In this document: piece by piece, positions 42,647 to 51,556 of the stretch
Layout: each line of letters opens with the position of its first letter
Position numbering within the stretch: the stretch's first letter is position 1
From: Clostridiaceae bacterium
Lineage (GTDB): Bacteria > Bacillota > Clostridia > Lachnospirales > Lachnospiraceae
DNA length: 64,000 bases
Reading direction: 5' to 3'
NCBI GenBank assembly: GCA_910575585.1
Contig: CAJTGF010000013.1
Span: forward strand, 715 to 64,714
Notes under the pieces: generated by a model
The model's input: only the letters and a program-made list of their open reading frames with translations
What the model was told of the DNA's origin: nothing
Databases searched by the model: none
Program-made: the position numbers and the translations under genes

Positions 42647-45600
42647 ATGGCAGATATAAATGGAAATTCAAGAAAAAAAGTGGAAAAACTAACAATGGAG
42701 GAAATTGCGGACAGGCTGGAGGGGCTGAAATCTTCCCTTGATACAATCCGCAGGACAGCATCAGAGCTTATCATGGGAATTGACGCACAGTTGCAGGAAC
42801 TACAGGCTGATAAAAAAGTTTCACGTTCTTTGGATAAACAGGCTGACAAGGAGGTACAGCTCTTATATGGTGATACCAGTCAATACGGCATTTACCAGTT
42901 AAAAGACAATCCAGAGCTTCGTGATTTACGTTTTGCAGGCACAGCGGAACTTTTGAAAAGGGGTATTCTGTCGGATGATTTCAGGGAAATACAGCCGGAA
43001 AATTATAACCTTGTCTATACAGGGCAGTTTTCAGACATACAAGGACAGTTACAGGGGGAGAAACTCAATGCGCTATTTGAGAAATTCAATATAGACCACC
43101 CAGCAGATTATAAGGGGCATTCCCTTTCCGTCAGTGATATTGTGGTGCTGCATGAGAATGGGAAGAACAGTGCACATTTTGTAGATTCTTTCGGCTTTAC
43201 GGAACTTCCTAATTTTATGCATGAACTGACAGGTATAAAAGAGCAGGAGGCAGATAAGGCGGAAAATGGGTTTACCGACGAAGAAAAACAATTCCTTGAA
43301 ACAGACAATGCGTCTTTGATTGCAAAAAAGTTTCTTGCATGGGACGAGATGGAAGATCTGGGATACCGCTTTTTTGAAGACGGGTATATTGATAAATTTA
43401 AGCCGGTTGAAAAAGCATTGTTTGGGAATGGCTTAGTATCAGATGATACAATACATGATATAGCCCACCGTATGCAGGGTGGCGAGGATATCCGTGAGGA
43501 GCTTGCAAAAGCTTTCATAGGCGGGTATGAACGGGTAATCGGAGTAGGTGAAAATGATGCCGTTGCAGTATTTGGTAAAGATGCTGTGACAGTTACTTTT
43601 GAGAATGCCGAGAAGCAGGTTTCTTATGAAGAAATGGGGACGGCTTTTCTCAGTCTGATAGAAAGTGAGTATAAAGACATTGAACAGGCAAGAGCTGCCG
43701 ATGAGCAGGAGGAAGAAATTGTGGGGAATGCCACTTCTGAACATGATGTCAATCATTCTGCATTACAGAATGATTTGAAGTTAGAAGCAGAGCAGACTGT
43801 CATAGAACAGCCAGCTTCGGAACAAATACAAGCAGAGCAGCCAGAAACACAGGCAGAGCAGGACGAGTCAACAGAAACACCGAAATTAACAGATATGGAG
43901 GACGGTGACGAAATTATTGACCTCGGAGATGAAACGGAACAGGTTCTTGCAGATATGAAAAAAATCTTAAATGATAGTAAAAACACTTTAGGACACACTG
44001 ACCAAAAGCGAGAGCAGACAGAGCCGAAGAAAGCGAAAGAAACAAAGTTTGCATTTCAGATTGCAGACCGCTTTGTCAGTATACAGGAAACAGAGAGTGG
44101 CTATGATTATTCCATTATGGATATGGATTATAAGGAGGTTGAAGGCGGTGTGTATGAAAATACCGGTGTGGATATTCAGGTGATTGCTGATGATATCGTA
44201 GATGATTTAAGAGAAGATCGGTTTGAAAATGGTGCAGGGGGCAGCATTAGCGATGATGATGAGATAATACCAATTGATTTTGACGAACTGACAGAAAGCA
44301 TTGCAAATGCAGTTCAAGATGTGGACACAATCCACAAGAAGGAAGCTGAGCATATTGTGCCAGATATTTTGCAGGGAAATATTGTAGAAAATTTTAAAGA
44401 AAAGACAAACGAATTTTTCCATGAAATATGCGAAATGAACCCATCAGAGATTGAGGATACCGTAAAATGCCATGTGCAGGCGCAGTTAGATGAAGCTGGC
44501 ATTGATGCGGAGATTGTGGATGTGGCAGTAGCAGGGAGCCGTTGTCGGGGCTTGGAGCGTGATGGCTCTGACCTTGACGTGGTTGTGGAGCTTTCCACAA
44601 GTGAGCGTGAAGATGTTCTGTTTGATGCATTTAATGGAGATGCACTCCATATCGGACGGGTAAAAGTGGATATTAACCCGATTACTGCACAAAGGACGGG
44701 AACGCTTGAAACTTATCTTCCGCAGGTGGAGGATTATCTGGAGGGGGTTCGTGAAGCTAGGGAGAAGGAGCCAGTAAGTATTTTCAATATCCGCATGAAT
44801 GACGAGGAACGGTGGTTTAAGAACACCAGCGGGCTGGATGCGGAAGGGCTGTGCAAAGCCTATGCGGACTGTGACAAGCCTTTTGTTGAAATGGGGAAAT
44901 ACGGGGAACGGATAGAAGCAGCAGACCATGCCTATATCGAGCAGGGCAAAAGGCTGGACTTTTCTATAGAGTTCAATGAGGAAACGGATCAGATTATCGT
45001 ATTTAACGGGGATAACTTTGAATATAAGGGATTACGGGAAACATTATTCCCAGAACAAGCAGCATCGGAAGTTACGCTAACCGTGGCAGAGTGTGGTGAG
45101 TTTCATAATTTCGGGGAATTTCATGAAAAAATTGTGACAGTAGATGAAGCCGTTGCGAAATGGAAACAGATACCACCAGAGCGCATGAACGGTATTCCTG
45201 CAATCGGCATCAATATCCATACGCCTGGAACAGAAACATATAATGATGTTATAACAGATATTTTAAGCGGAAATCAATTTGAACTTGATGTTTTGGATTA
45301 TATCCCTGAAATAAAAGGCAGTCCGCAGGCAATGGAAATGATAGCGGAACTGATAGCAAAACTGCCGGATATGAAAATTGAGGGCAATATCAGTGAGGAT
45401 TTGGAAGCGAAATTATGGGAAAAACGTATGCCGGATTTGACACCTGCAGAACAGCTTGCGGTGGAGATAGACCGTTTTATTTATAGCTATGATACGAATG
45501 CCTATCATGACAATCACCAGAGCATGACTGAAAATGTATCGGAAATTTCAGAAATGATCGGACAGAGAGATGTGGAATACTTGACAGAATGGCTGAATGA

Positions 45601-45895
45601 AGTCATTTCTGTGGAAAATGTACTAGAGAAAACACAGCGGGCGAATGAACTGCTCGAAAAGCTGGCGGAGTACAAGCCTCTTGCTAAGATTGAGGAAATG
45701 GAAGAACAGAATTACAACATGATTGATAATATCTTAAACAATGGTGCCGGGGAAAAAGCACAAAAAGAGGAAAATAAAAAGGCACAGGACAAGAATGCAA
45801 AACCGTCCTTAAAAGCCCGCCTTGCGGAGAAAAAGGTACAGGTTGCAGAACAGGGGGGTGATGAAATTGTAAAGAATCAGCAGAGGGGAATATAG
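42647..45895 (+). CDS. Large multidomain ICE protein with nucleotidyltransferase, YodL-like and antirestriction-like parts
   Basis: A 1082-residue protein. The N-terminal part (to ~residue 370) is helical. A Glu/Gln-rich linker carries two decayed palindromic repeats. A nucleotidyltransferase motif (AGSRCRGLERDGSDLDVVVEL, from about residue 628) follows. Then come a YodL-like segment (SIFNIRMNDEERWFKNTSG) and a C-terminal region with an ArdA-like stretch (GEFHNFGEFHEKIVTVDEAV; NQFELDVLDYI). It may modify a nucleotide or protein target and counter restriction. The start is ATG 42647 after AAGGAGGAAA. Confidence 0.72.
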   Translation: MADINGNSRKKVEKLTMEEIADRLEGLKSSLDTIRRTASELIMGIDAQLQELQADKKVSRSLDKQADKEVQLLYGDTSQYGIYQLKDNPELRDLRFAGTAELLKRGILSDDFREIQPENYNLVYTGQFSDIQGQLQGEKLNALFEKFNIDHPADYKGHSLSVSDIVVLHENGKNSAHFVDSFGFTELPNFMHELTGIKEQEADKAENGFTDEEKQFLETDNASLIAKKFLAWDEMEDLGYRFFEDGYIDKFKPVEKALFGNGLVSDDTIHDIAHRMQGGEDIREELAKAFIGGYERVIGVGENDAVAVFGKDAVTVTFENAEKQVSYEEMGTAFLSLIESEYKDIEQARAADEQEEEIVGNATSEHDVNHSALQNDLKLEAEQTVIEQPASEQIQAEQPETQAEQDESTETPKLTDMEDGDEIIDLGDETEQVLADMKKILNDSKNTLGHTDQKREQTEPKKAKETKFAFQIADRFVSIQETESGYDYSIMDMDYKEVEGGVYENTGVDIQVIADDIVDDLREDRFENGAGGSISDDDEIIPIDFDELTESIANAVQDVDTIHKKEAEHIVPDILQGNIVENFKEKTNEFFHEICEMNPSEIEDTVKCHVQAQLDEAGIDAEIVDVAVAGSRCRGLERDGSDLDVVVELSTSEREDVLFDAFNGDALHIGRVKVDINPITAQRTGTLETYLPQVEDYLEGVREAREKEPVSIFNIRMNDEERWFKNTSGLDAEGLCKAYADCDKPFVEMGKYGERIEAADHAYIEQGKRLDFSIEFNEETDQIIVFNGDNFEYKGLRETLFPEQAASEVTLTVAECGEFHNFGEFHEKIVTVDEAVAKWKQIPPERMNGIPAIGINIHTPGTETYNDVITDILSGNQFELDVLDYIPEIKGSPQAMEMIAELIAKLPDMKIEGNISEDLEAKLWEKRMPDLTPAEQLAVEIDRFIYSYDTNAYHDNHQSMTENVSEISEMIGQRDVEYLTEWLNEVISVENVLEKTQRANELLEKLAEYKPLAKIEEMEEQNYNMIDNILNNGAGEKAQKEENKKAQDKNAKPSLKARLAEKKVQVAEQGGDEIVKNQQRGI
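43733..43781. repeat. Dispersed coding palindrome, long form
   Basis: ACTTC...GAAGT ends enclose ATCATTCTG-CATTA-CAGAATGAT, a perfect 9-bp stem. It reads in frame as TSEHDVNHSALQNDLKL. The same layout occurs in non-coding DNA at 3109-3157 and in the hydrolase gene at 19691. Confidence 0.75.
43985..44008. repeat. Dispersed coding palindrome, decayed short copy
   Basis: ACTTTAGGACACACTGACCA keeps the short-form spacing and reads in frame as TLGHTDQK. Confidence 0.45.
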
Positions 45896-46208
45896 ATCTG
45901 AAAGATAAAGAATTAAATTTCAGACAAAGGGAAAGTGCTGTCTGGTATACTGAAATTTGTAGATGCCGCCATAGCGAAAACAGAGTAGCTTTCCACAGAT
46001 GTGAAACAGTACAAGATAGATAAAGTAGAACGAGAGGTAACGGGCATTGGCAACATGGAAGCTGTAAATCCGACTTAACTTGAAATGGTGGCAGAGCAGC
46101 AGTATGGAGCAGATGCGTTTGAATTTCACTAGAAGGAAACAGCAAAAGAAGCGGCAAAGAATAAAACATTAAAGAATGTGTCTGTAAAAGTGGAAAAGCC
46201 GATAGAAA
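45896..46208 (+). pseudogene. Decayed ICE gene remnant
   Basis: Between 46039 and 46221 one frame keeps protein-like blocks (EVTGIGNMEAVNPT, LEMVAEQQYGADAFEFH, KETAKEAAKNKTLKNVSV) separated by TAA and TAG stops. It ends in a Lys-rich tail similar to other ICE accessory proteins. No intact start or family can be given. It marks the end of the ICE backbone before the AT-rich cargo. Confidence 0.55.
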
Positions 46209-46211
46209 TGA

Positions 46212-46259
46212 AATTCTCCTGAATTGAACTAAAGTTTGGTTCAGGAGAATTATTTTTTT
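46212..46259 (+). terminator. Strong terminator closing the ICE backbone genes
   Basis: AATTCTCCTGAA (46212-46223) and TTCAGGAGAATT (46240-46251) form a perfect 12-bp stem followed by seven T. Confidence 0.92.
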
Positions 46260-46276
46260 GCAGAAAATTTAATATC

Positions 46277-46343
46277 GTAAAAGTTACACAAAACCTCTGT
46301 TTTTTTACATGGAACGAAGAAAATAAAAAATTTGTCATATAAT
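46277..46343 (+). promoter_or_regulatory. LytTR-type operator and promoter of the peptide operon
   Basis: GTAAAAGTTACA (46277-46288) followed by ACCTC and, 21 bp after the first repeat, a second repeat preserved as TTACATGGAA (46305-46314). A -10 box TATAAT lies at 46338-46343. The whole 38-bp block aligns without gaps to the sites at 60263 and 62892. Direct repeats spaced 21 bp are the form bound by AgrA-like LytTR regulators. Confidence 0.78.
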
Positions 46344-46383
46344 GACATTGTCGCTAGTGAGTAGATGGAAGGAGCAATATTTT

Positions 46384-47913
46384 ATGGAAAATATAAGAGA
46401 ATATGGTGCTTTCTTTGCAAATTTGACACATGATAATTATGCAAGGCTCGGAAAACCTTTTAGGACAAAACAGAATTGTTATTATTATGATACAGGCACT
46501 GGAAAAGTCCTTCAGTGCAAGGAAAATGTATATAAGATTTTGTTACACTTATTTTCTGGTAAGAGTTTTGAGAGGCTGGAAGAGTGTGGAATTAATAACA
46601 GAGATTTGCTGGCAGCTTTATCAGAAATTAAAGAAGCGGTAGAGAAAGAAAATATCTTACAGGCACCAGAAGTAAAAGGCTTTCATGGAAACCATATAGA
46701 GTCGCTTGAAGAATGTATAAATGAAGACTTGGGACAGATTACACTTGAATTAACAGAGAGATGCAATTTAAGATGTGAATATTGTATTTATGGGGCAGAG
46801 AATGACGTATTTAGAAATTTTGGCAATCAAGATATGTCTTTTGAAACTGCAAAAAAAGCGATTGATTATGGAGTGGCACATTCGGGCGATGAATTGGCAG
46901 TTACATTTTATGGGGGAGAGCCACTTCTCATGTTTGATTTATTAAAGCAGTGTGTTGAGTATTGTCAGGGAATAAAAAATAAAAAAATAAACTTTGCCAT
47001 AACATCAAATTTGGTTCTTATGGATGAAGAAAAGGCTAAGTATATAGCTAGTATACCAGATTTTGTAGTGACATGCAGCCTGGATGGTCCAGAAGAAATA
47101 CAAAATCGTTATCGAAAATTTCCTAATGGAAAAGGCAGTTTTGATATTGTCATGCAAGGTTTAAAGAATATTACAATGGCATTAGGCAAAGAAGCCGCTA
47201 CACGATTAAACTTTAGTATGGTAATGACTCCGCCCTATGGGGTTGAAAAGTTTGATGTAATACAGAATTTTTTCAATTCATTAGAATGGTTGCCTAAAAA
47301 TACAGTTAAGAATGTAGCCTATGTCCAATATGGAAAAATTAAAGGGGAAAATGAGGATGAATATCGGAAATTAACAGTTGAAGAAATTGATCCGATTGGA
47401 GTATGGTCAGAAAAGCATATTAATGGTGGAAAAGAACTTGAGCAAGGAGGAATTTTTACTGCAAAAAAAATAGAGGATACTTTGATTAGAATCCATTTAA
47501 GGAGATTGCATGATAAGCCAATGGATACATTTTCATTCAATGGTTGCTGTATACCAGGCAGCAGGAGAATTTATATAACTGCTGATGGTAAATTTAAAAT
47601 TTGCGAAAGAATTGGACTTTCCCCATATATAGGAGATGTTGATAATGGTGTAGATATTAATATTGTTAAAAAACATTATATACAAGATTTTATGAATGAA
47701 TCTGTGAAATATTGTAATAATTGTTGGGCAGTTCATCTGTGTAGTGTATGTTATTCAGAGTGTTACAATGAGAATGGAATAGAAATTGAAAATAAACATG
47801 CATTATGTAATTCACAACGTTTTAACATGGAAAGAGGATTGATACAGTATCATGAAATATTAGAACATGATCCGGAATCGTTAGACTATATCAACCGTTT
47901 GGAAATTAGATAA
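46384..47913 (+). CDS. Radical SAM/SPASM peptide maturase
   Basis: A 509-residue enzyme predicted to form thioether crosslinks in the adjacent precursor. The radical SAM cluster is CNLRCEYC (C127, C131, C134). The C-terminal SPASM region has many cysteines (GCCIPGSRR; CNNCWAVHLCSVCYSECY). The N-terminal ~110 residues (GTGKVLQCKENVYKILLHLF) probably recognize the leader peptide. The layout matches Cys-rich-peptide maturases including the RumMc-type sactisynthases. The start is ATG 46384 after GGAAGGAG; the upstream frame to 46342 lacks a site. Confidence 0.88.
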   Translation: MENIREYGAFFANLTHDNYARLGKPFRTKQNCYYYDTGTGKVLQCKENVYKILLHLFSGKSFERLEECGINNRDLLAALSEIKEAVEKENILQAPEVKGFHGNHIESLEECINEDLGQITLELTERCNLRCEYCIYGAENDVFRNFGNQDMSFETAKKAIDYGVAHSGDELAVTFYGGEPLLMFDLLKQCVEYCQGIKNKKINFAITSNLVLMDEEKAKYIASIPDFVVTCSLDGPEEIQNRYRKFPNGKGSFDIVMQGLKNITMALGKEAATRLNFSMVMTPPYGVEKFDVIQNFFNSLEWLPKNTVKNVAYVQYGKIKGENEDEYRKLTVEEIDPIGVWSEKHINGGKELEQGGIFTAKKIEDTLIRIHLRRLHDKPMDTFSFNGCCIPGSRRIYITADGKFKICERIGLSPYIGDVDNGVDINIVKKHYIQDFMNESVKYCNNCWAVHLCSVCYSECYNENGIEIENKHALCNSQRFNMERGLIQYHEILEHDPESLDYINRLEIR

Positions 47914-47976
47914 ACCGTATATTATAGTGTAAAACTGCACTTTAATATAAATTTGCTATGAAGGGAGGTGTGTGGT

Positions 47977-48183
47977 ATGAAGTTAGTTAATCCTGTAGGA
48001 AGAACTGTTGCAACTGGTGTAGATGCTAAGTATGGAGAGATGAGAGCTTGTATGTGTTCCAGCGGATTCTCATCAGCAAGAGGGACTGTTGACGCTTGTG
48101 GACATTGTGGCTGCAATTGCAATGGAAACTATTCATACAATAGTTCAGATGCAGTTGGCACTAACCGTATTTCTATCGGCTAA
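47977..48183 (+). CDS. Ruminococcin-C-like six-cysteine RiPP precursor
   Basis: A 68-residue peptide. The leader (MKLVNPVGRTVATGVDAKYG) shares the M-K-x-V ... TG-x-D pattern I recall for ruminococcin C precursors. The core after R23 is 45 residues, begins ACMCSSG, and contains C25, C27, C41, C44, C46 and C48, with a glycine/asparagine-rich tail. Ruminococcin C1 has a CxC near the start but only four cysteines, so the second hairpin differs here. R23 directly before the core is a plausible trypsin site. AAGGGAGGTG lies six bases before ATG 47977. Sactipeptide or ranthipeptide chemistry is inferred. Confidence 0.82.
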   Translation: MKLVNPVGRTVATGVDAKYGEMRACMCSSGFSSARGTVDACGHCGCNCNGNYSYNSSDAVGTNRISIG

Positions 48184-48213
48184 TGTCAGAAGCTGTTTTA
48201 GGGCAGTGCAATT

Positions 48214-48263
48214 CCACCCAAGTAGTAGTTTTTCTCTTGGCAAGAAAATTACTACTTAGGTGG
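48214..48263 (+). promoter_or_regulatory. Long hairpin between precursor and transporter genes
   Basis: CCACCCAAGTAGTAG (from 48214) pairs with TTACTACTTAGGTGG (to 48263) through a ~20-bp stem with few mismatches and a loop of about 11 bases. Before the IS insertion it was followed by GGGGGG-TATAT-CCCCCC and ATTTTT, a second terminator-like hairpin. Such structures after a precursor gene usually let the peptide be made in excess over downstream genes. Confidence 0.78.
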
Positions 48264-48273
48264 TGGGGGGTAT

Positions 48274-49690
48274 CAATGTCGTCAACTTAAGCCGAAAATC
48301 TAGTAACTATAAATTTATGCGTATGCAAAAACCATTTGTTATTCCGTGATGACTCACTTTCCTCTTAAAATGTCTGTCTGGACGAATAATGGATCTTATG
48401 TTTTTGACGCGCTGAATCAACTGCTGCAGTTTATCCTTGTAACACCGCATATTTTTTAAACACCTGACATATCTGGAAACTGCACCTATGATGTAACTTC
48501 TGTTTAACTGGTATTTGTGTTTGCCACTGTTCAATTCTTCCCTGATTTCACTTTCAGCAGAGGATTTAATCAGTGCAGACAGGTTTGATATAAATAAAGC
48601 TGCATATAATTCCTGGCGAATTGCTTGGGGATTTTTCCCAGAAAAATTCTCCAACCGTGCCCTTGTTTTAAGTTCCCCATATTTCGTTTCTATTGACCAT
48701 CTTTTGTGGTAAAGGTCCTGATGGTAACACATATCCTGATGTCTTTCCAAAAGATTGCTGACAAGTATATGCGGTTCTTCCCCAGAGGTGGCTTTTATTA
48801 CACGAAGGCTGACAGTCCTGCCTTTGTGGATGTCTGATACGATATGCTCTCCGTCAGGGCATTCATTGACACATGCGAGAAAAGAGTGTGTACACCGAAT
48901 TAGATAAAACAACCCCTTATCCTCAAGTTCGTATATCAACTCTCTGGATGGATACCCTCGGTCAAACAGGATTAAGTTTTTGTATCCTTTGCCGTTTATG
49001 AGTGCCTCTGATGAGAGAAGCCTGTGGGCATGTTCCCTTTCTCCAACCGATATTCCTGTAAATACAGCATCCACAATCAGGTCATTCGTAACATCATAGA
49101 ATGCCGTTAGTCTTGCGCAAGGATAAGCGTGCTGGTTGCCGCCTTTTAAACCAAATTCAGTTTTGTTGTTTTTGTTATGGTCAAGGGCAATTTCCGAACC
49201 GTCAATAGCAAATACACGATATCCCTCCCATGTCTTGGTATGATTTGTAAATCGAAACAGGTCAGTAGATAAATGAAAAATATCTTCAAAAGCATGTGGT
49301 GATATTTTATAGCGTGCTTTTGAAAAAGCCTGTTTGGAAATGGAAATACCTTTTTTATCGAAAAATAAATCCAGTTCTGTAGTCAGTGACTTTTGCGGCA
49401 TACTCAACACAAAATACATGATATCTTGGAATGAAAGCTTTCTGTTTCTTGTAAAAGCAGTTTTTTCGAGACAGTATTTTTCTTTAAACGAAGCAGAAGA
49501 AATAAGGTCTTTCACATTTTTAATAAGCTGACAGATACTGTTTTTCTTGAACATAAGGATACCTCACAATCAATAAGATAATTAATTGCGATACAACATT
49601 TTTCGGCGTATTTGTCAAGTGTTTTTTTAATTTTAGAAATTATTTTTTCTGTGTAAGAAGGGACACGTTCGGCTTAAGTTGACGACATTG
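48274..49690 (-). mobile_element. IS4-family insertion sequence
   Basis: A 1417-bp element bounded by perfect 23-bp inverted repeats (48274-48296 and 49668-49690, starting CAATGTCGTCAAC). It is flanked by the exact 10-bp target duplication TGGGGGGTAT (48264-48273 and 49691-49700). It is inserted antisense to the peptide operon, in the G/C hairpin after the precursor. The target GGG-TATAT-CCC fits the GGG(N)5CCC preference reported for IS231A of the same family. Confidence 0.95.
48307..49554 (-). CDS. IS4-family DDE transposase
   Basis: A 415-residue transposase with the IS4 pattern: first Asp in FAIDGSEIALD, second Asp in LILFDRGYPSRELI, and the YREK signature YHKRWSIETKYGELK carrying the catalytic Glu. 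The C-terminus ends 33 bases from the left end of the element, and the reading frame is intact, so the copy may be active. It runs opposite to all neighbouring genes. Confidence 0.95.
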   Translation of the reverse strand: MFKKNSICQLIKNVKDLISSASFKEKYCLEKTAFTRNRKLSFQDIMYFVLSMPQKSLTTELDLFFDKKGISISKQAFSKARYKISPHAFEDIFHLSTDLFRFTNHTKTWEGYRVFAIDGSEIALDHNKNNKTEFGLKGGNQHAYPCARLTAFYDVTNDLIVDAVFTGISVGEREHAHRLLSSEALINGKGYKNLILFDRGYPSRELIYELEDKGLFYLIRCTHSFLACVNECPDGEHIVSDIHKGRTVSLRVIKATSGEEPHILVSNLLERHQDMCYHQDLYHKRWSIETKYGELKTRARLENFSGKNPQAIRQELYAALFISNLSALIKSSAESEIREELNSGKHKYQLNRSYIIGAVSRYVRCLKNMRCYKDKLQQLIQRVKNIRSIIRPDRHFKRKVSHHGITNGFCIRINL

Positions 49691-49729
49691 TGGGGGGTAT
49701 ATCCCCCCATTTTTAATGAGGAGGATTTT

Positions 49730-51556
49730 ATGTTTAAACATAAGTATATAAAAAATTTTATTTCCACAAAAAATACAATAGAATTTTTATGGAATGCATC
49801 AAAAAAGAATTTTACGTTACTTCTCATTTGTAATATATTAAGCGGTTTAGCAGTACCATGTGGTTTATTAGTGTGGAAGGAATTTATTAATTCTTTAATA
49901 AATCTAAAAACAGATAAATTAGACATGGTAATTATATGGCTGTGTTTTCATGGATTACTACAAATAATTACAGATGTATTATATTCTTGTTGTACTTATC
50001 TAAAAGATATGCAATCCGATTATGTTAATAAATATATTACAGCTAGGGTTTTAAATCAGGTTGATGAAATGGAAATGGAGCAGTTTGATGATACTATTGT
50101 ATATAATAAAATGTCAAAAATAAATAATGAGGCATTGTCTCGCTCTATTAGTGTAAGTGAAAACGTAATATTACTAGTAAGAAATCTAGTAGTTCTTTTT
50201 GGAGTGATAGGGATTTTATATAGTTATAATAAAGTCTTAGTATTTGCCGTATTACTTGCATATCTACCAGTATTTTGTGTTAATAATAAAATATATGATA
50301 GGCTGCACAATATATACAATGCAAGAATAGAAAAGCTGCGATTGATAGAGGTGTTGAAGGAAATATATACAAAGTATGAAAACATCAAGGAAATAAGGCT
50401 ATATGGTATAGAAGAATTTTTGAAAAATAAAGTTACTTCTATACTTGATAGATATATAAAACAAAACAAGTCAGTAAGAAAACAGAATTTGTGTCAATCG
50501 TCTTTGGCTAGGAGTATTCAATATATAGCAACATATGTTATGAAGTTATATGTCATAATTGATACGTTAAGGAAAGGGAACACAGTGGGAGATATTACAA
50601 TGTATATCAATTCCATTGATATACTTCAAGAATATGCAGGAAGTATTTTAAATACTCTTTCTACGATCTATAACGATAACTTATACATTCAAACACTATT
50701 TGAATTTTTGAGTAAGAACGAACTGGATGTTTCTGAACAGAAGATTTCTATTGATCATATTGAAACTTTAGAGTTTATAGATGTTAGTTTTAAATATCCT
50801 GGCTGTGACAAAATGGTATTGAGAAATATAAATATGCGTATTCAAGCAGGAAAATCATATTTGATAGTCGGGTTCAATGGGTCTGGTAAAACAACGTTAA
50901 TTAAGCTATTAATTGGAATATACAAACCAACTTCGGGGACTATATTAGTTAATGGCCAAGATATTAAAAAATATGATGTTCAACAATATAGAAAACTTAT
51001 CAGTGCAGTGTTTCAGGATTTTTTAAAATTGCCATTAAGTGTAAACGAAAACATTCAAATAGGGAACATTGGTGCCATTATGGATGAGAAAGATATTAAA
51101 AAAGCATCTAAAAAAGCTGATGCGGATGAATTTATATGTAAGTTACCTAATGGATACAATACTATATTACAAAGAGGTTGGAAGGATAGTGTTGATTTGT
51201 CAGGAGGACAGTGGCAAAAAATAGCATTAAGTAGGGCATATTTTTCTAATGCAGCTCTTATTGTTATGGATGAGCCAGCGGCTGCATTAGATGCTGCGGC
51301 AGAAGATGTTCTATATAGAAAAATATTAGAAATGATAAATAAAAAAACTTGCATAATGATATCACACAGGTTAACGACAGCACAAGTGGTAGATTGGATA
51401 TATGTAATGGATAATGGTAATTTAGTCGAAAGCGGAGATTTTGCGCAACTTATAAACAGTCATGGAGCGTTCCAGAAGTTGTATAATTTACAGGCTGAAA
51501 AGTATATGGTAAAGGAAAAAGGTGAAGATTATAATGCAAGGAATAGCATTAAATAA
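49730..51556 (+). CDS. ABC transporter half-exporter, probable peptide export
   Basis: A 608-residue protein with an N-terminal transmembrane domain of about six helices and a C-terminal ATPase: Walker A GFNGSGKTT near 381-389, signature LSGGQWQKIALSRA, Walker B ALIVMDEPAAALD. It has no N-terminal C39 peptidase, so leader removal must be done by another enzyme. The start is ATG 49730 after GAGGAGG. In the uninterrupted operon it would directly follow the precursor, supporting peptide export, possibly with self-immunity. Confidence 0.85.
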   Translation: MFKHKYIKNFISTKNTIEFLWNASKKNFTLLLICNILSGLAVPCGLLVWKEFINSLINLKTDKLDMVIIWLCFHGLLQIITDVLYSCCTYLKDMQSDYVNKYITARVLNQVDEMEMEQFDDTIVYNKMSKINNEALSRSISVSENVILLVRNLVVLFGVIGILYSYNKVLVFAVLLAYLPVFCVNNKIYDRLHNIYNARIEKLRLIEVLKEIYTKYENIKEIRLYGIEEFLKNKVTSILDRYIKQNKSVRKQNLCQSSLARSIQYIATYVMKLYVIIDTLRKGNTVGDITMYINSIDILQEYAGSILNTLSTIYNDNLYIQTLFEFLSKNELDVSEQKISIDHIETLEFIDVSFKYPGCDKMVLRNINMRIQAGKSYLIVGFNGSGKTTLIKLLIGIYKPTSGTILVNGQDIKKYDVQQYRKLISAVFQDFLKLPLSVNENIQIGNIGAIMDEKDIKKASKKADADEFICKLPNGYNTILQRGWKDSVDLSGGQWQKIALSRAYFSNAALIVMDEPAAALDAAAEDVLYRKILEMINKKTCIMISHRLTTAQVVDWIYVMDNGNLVESGDFAQLINSHGAFQKLYNLQAEKYMVKEKGEDYNARNSIK

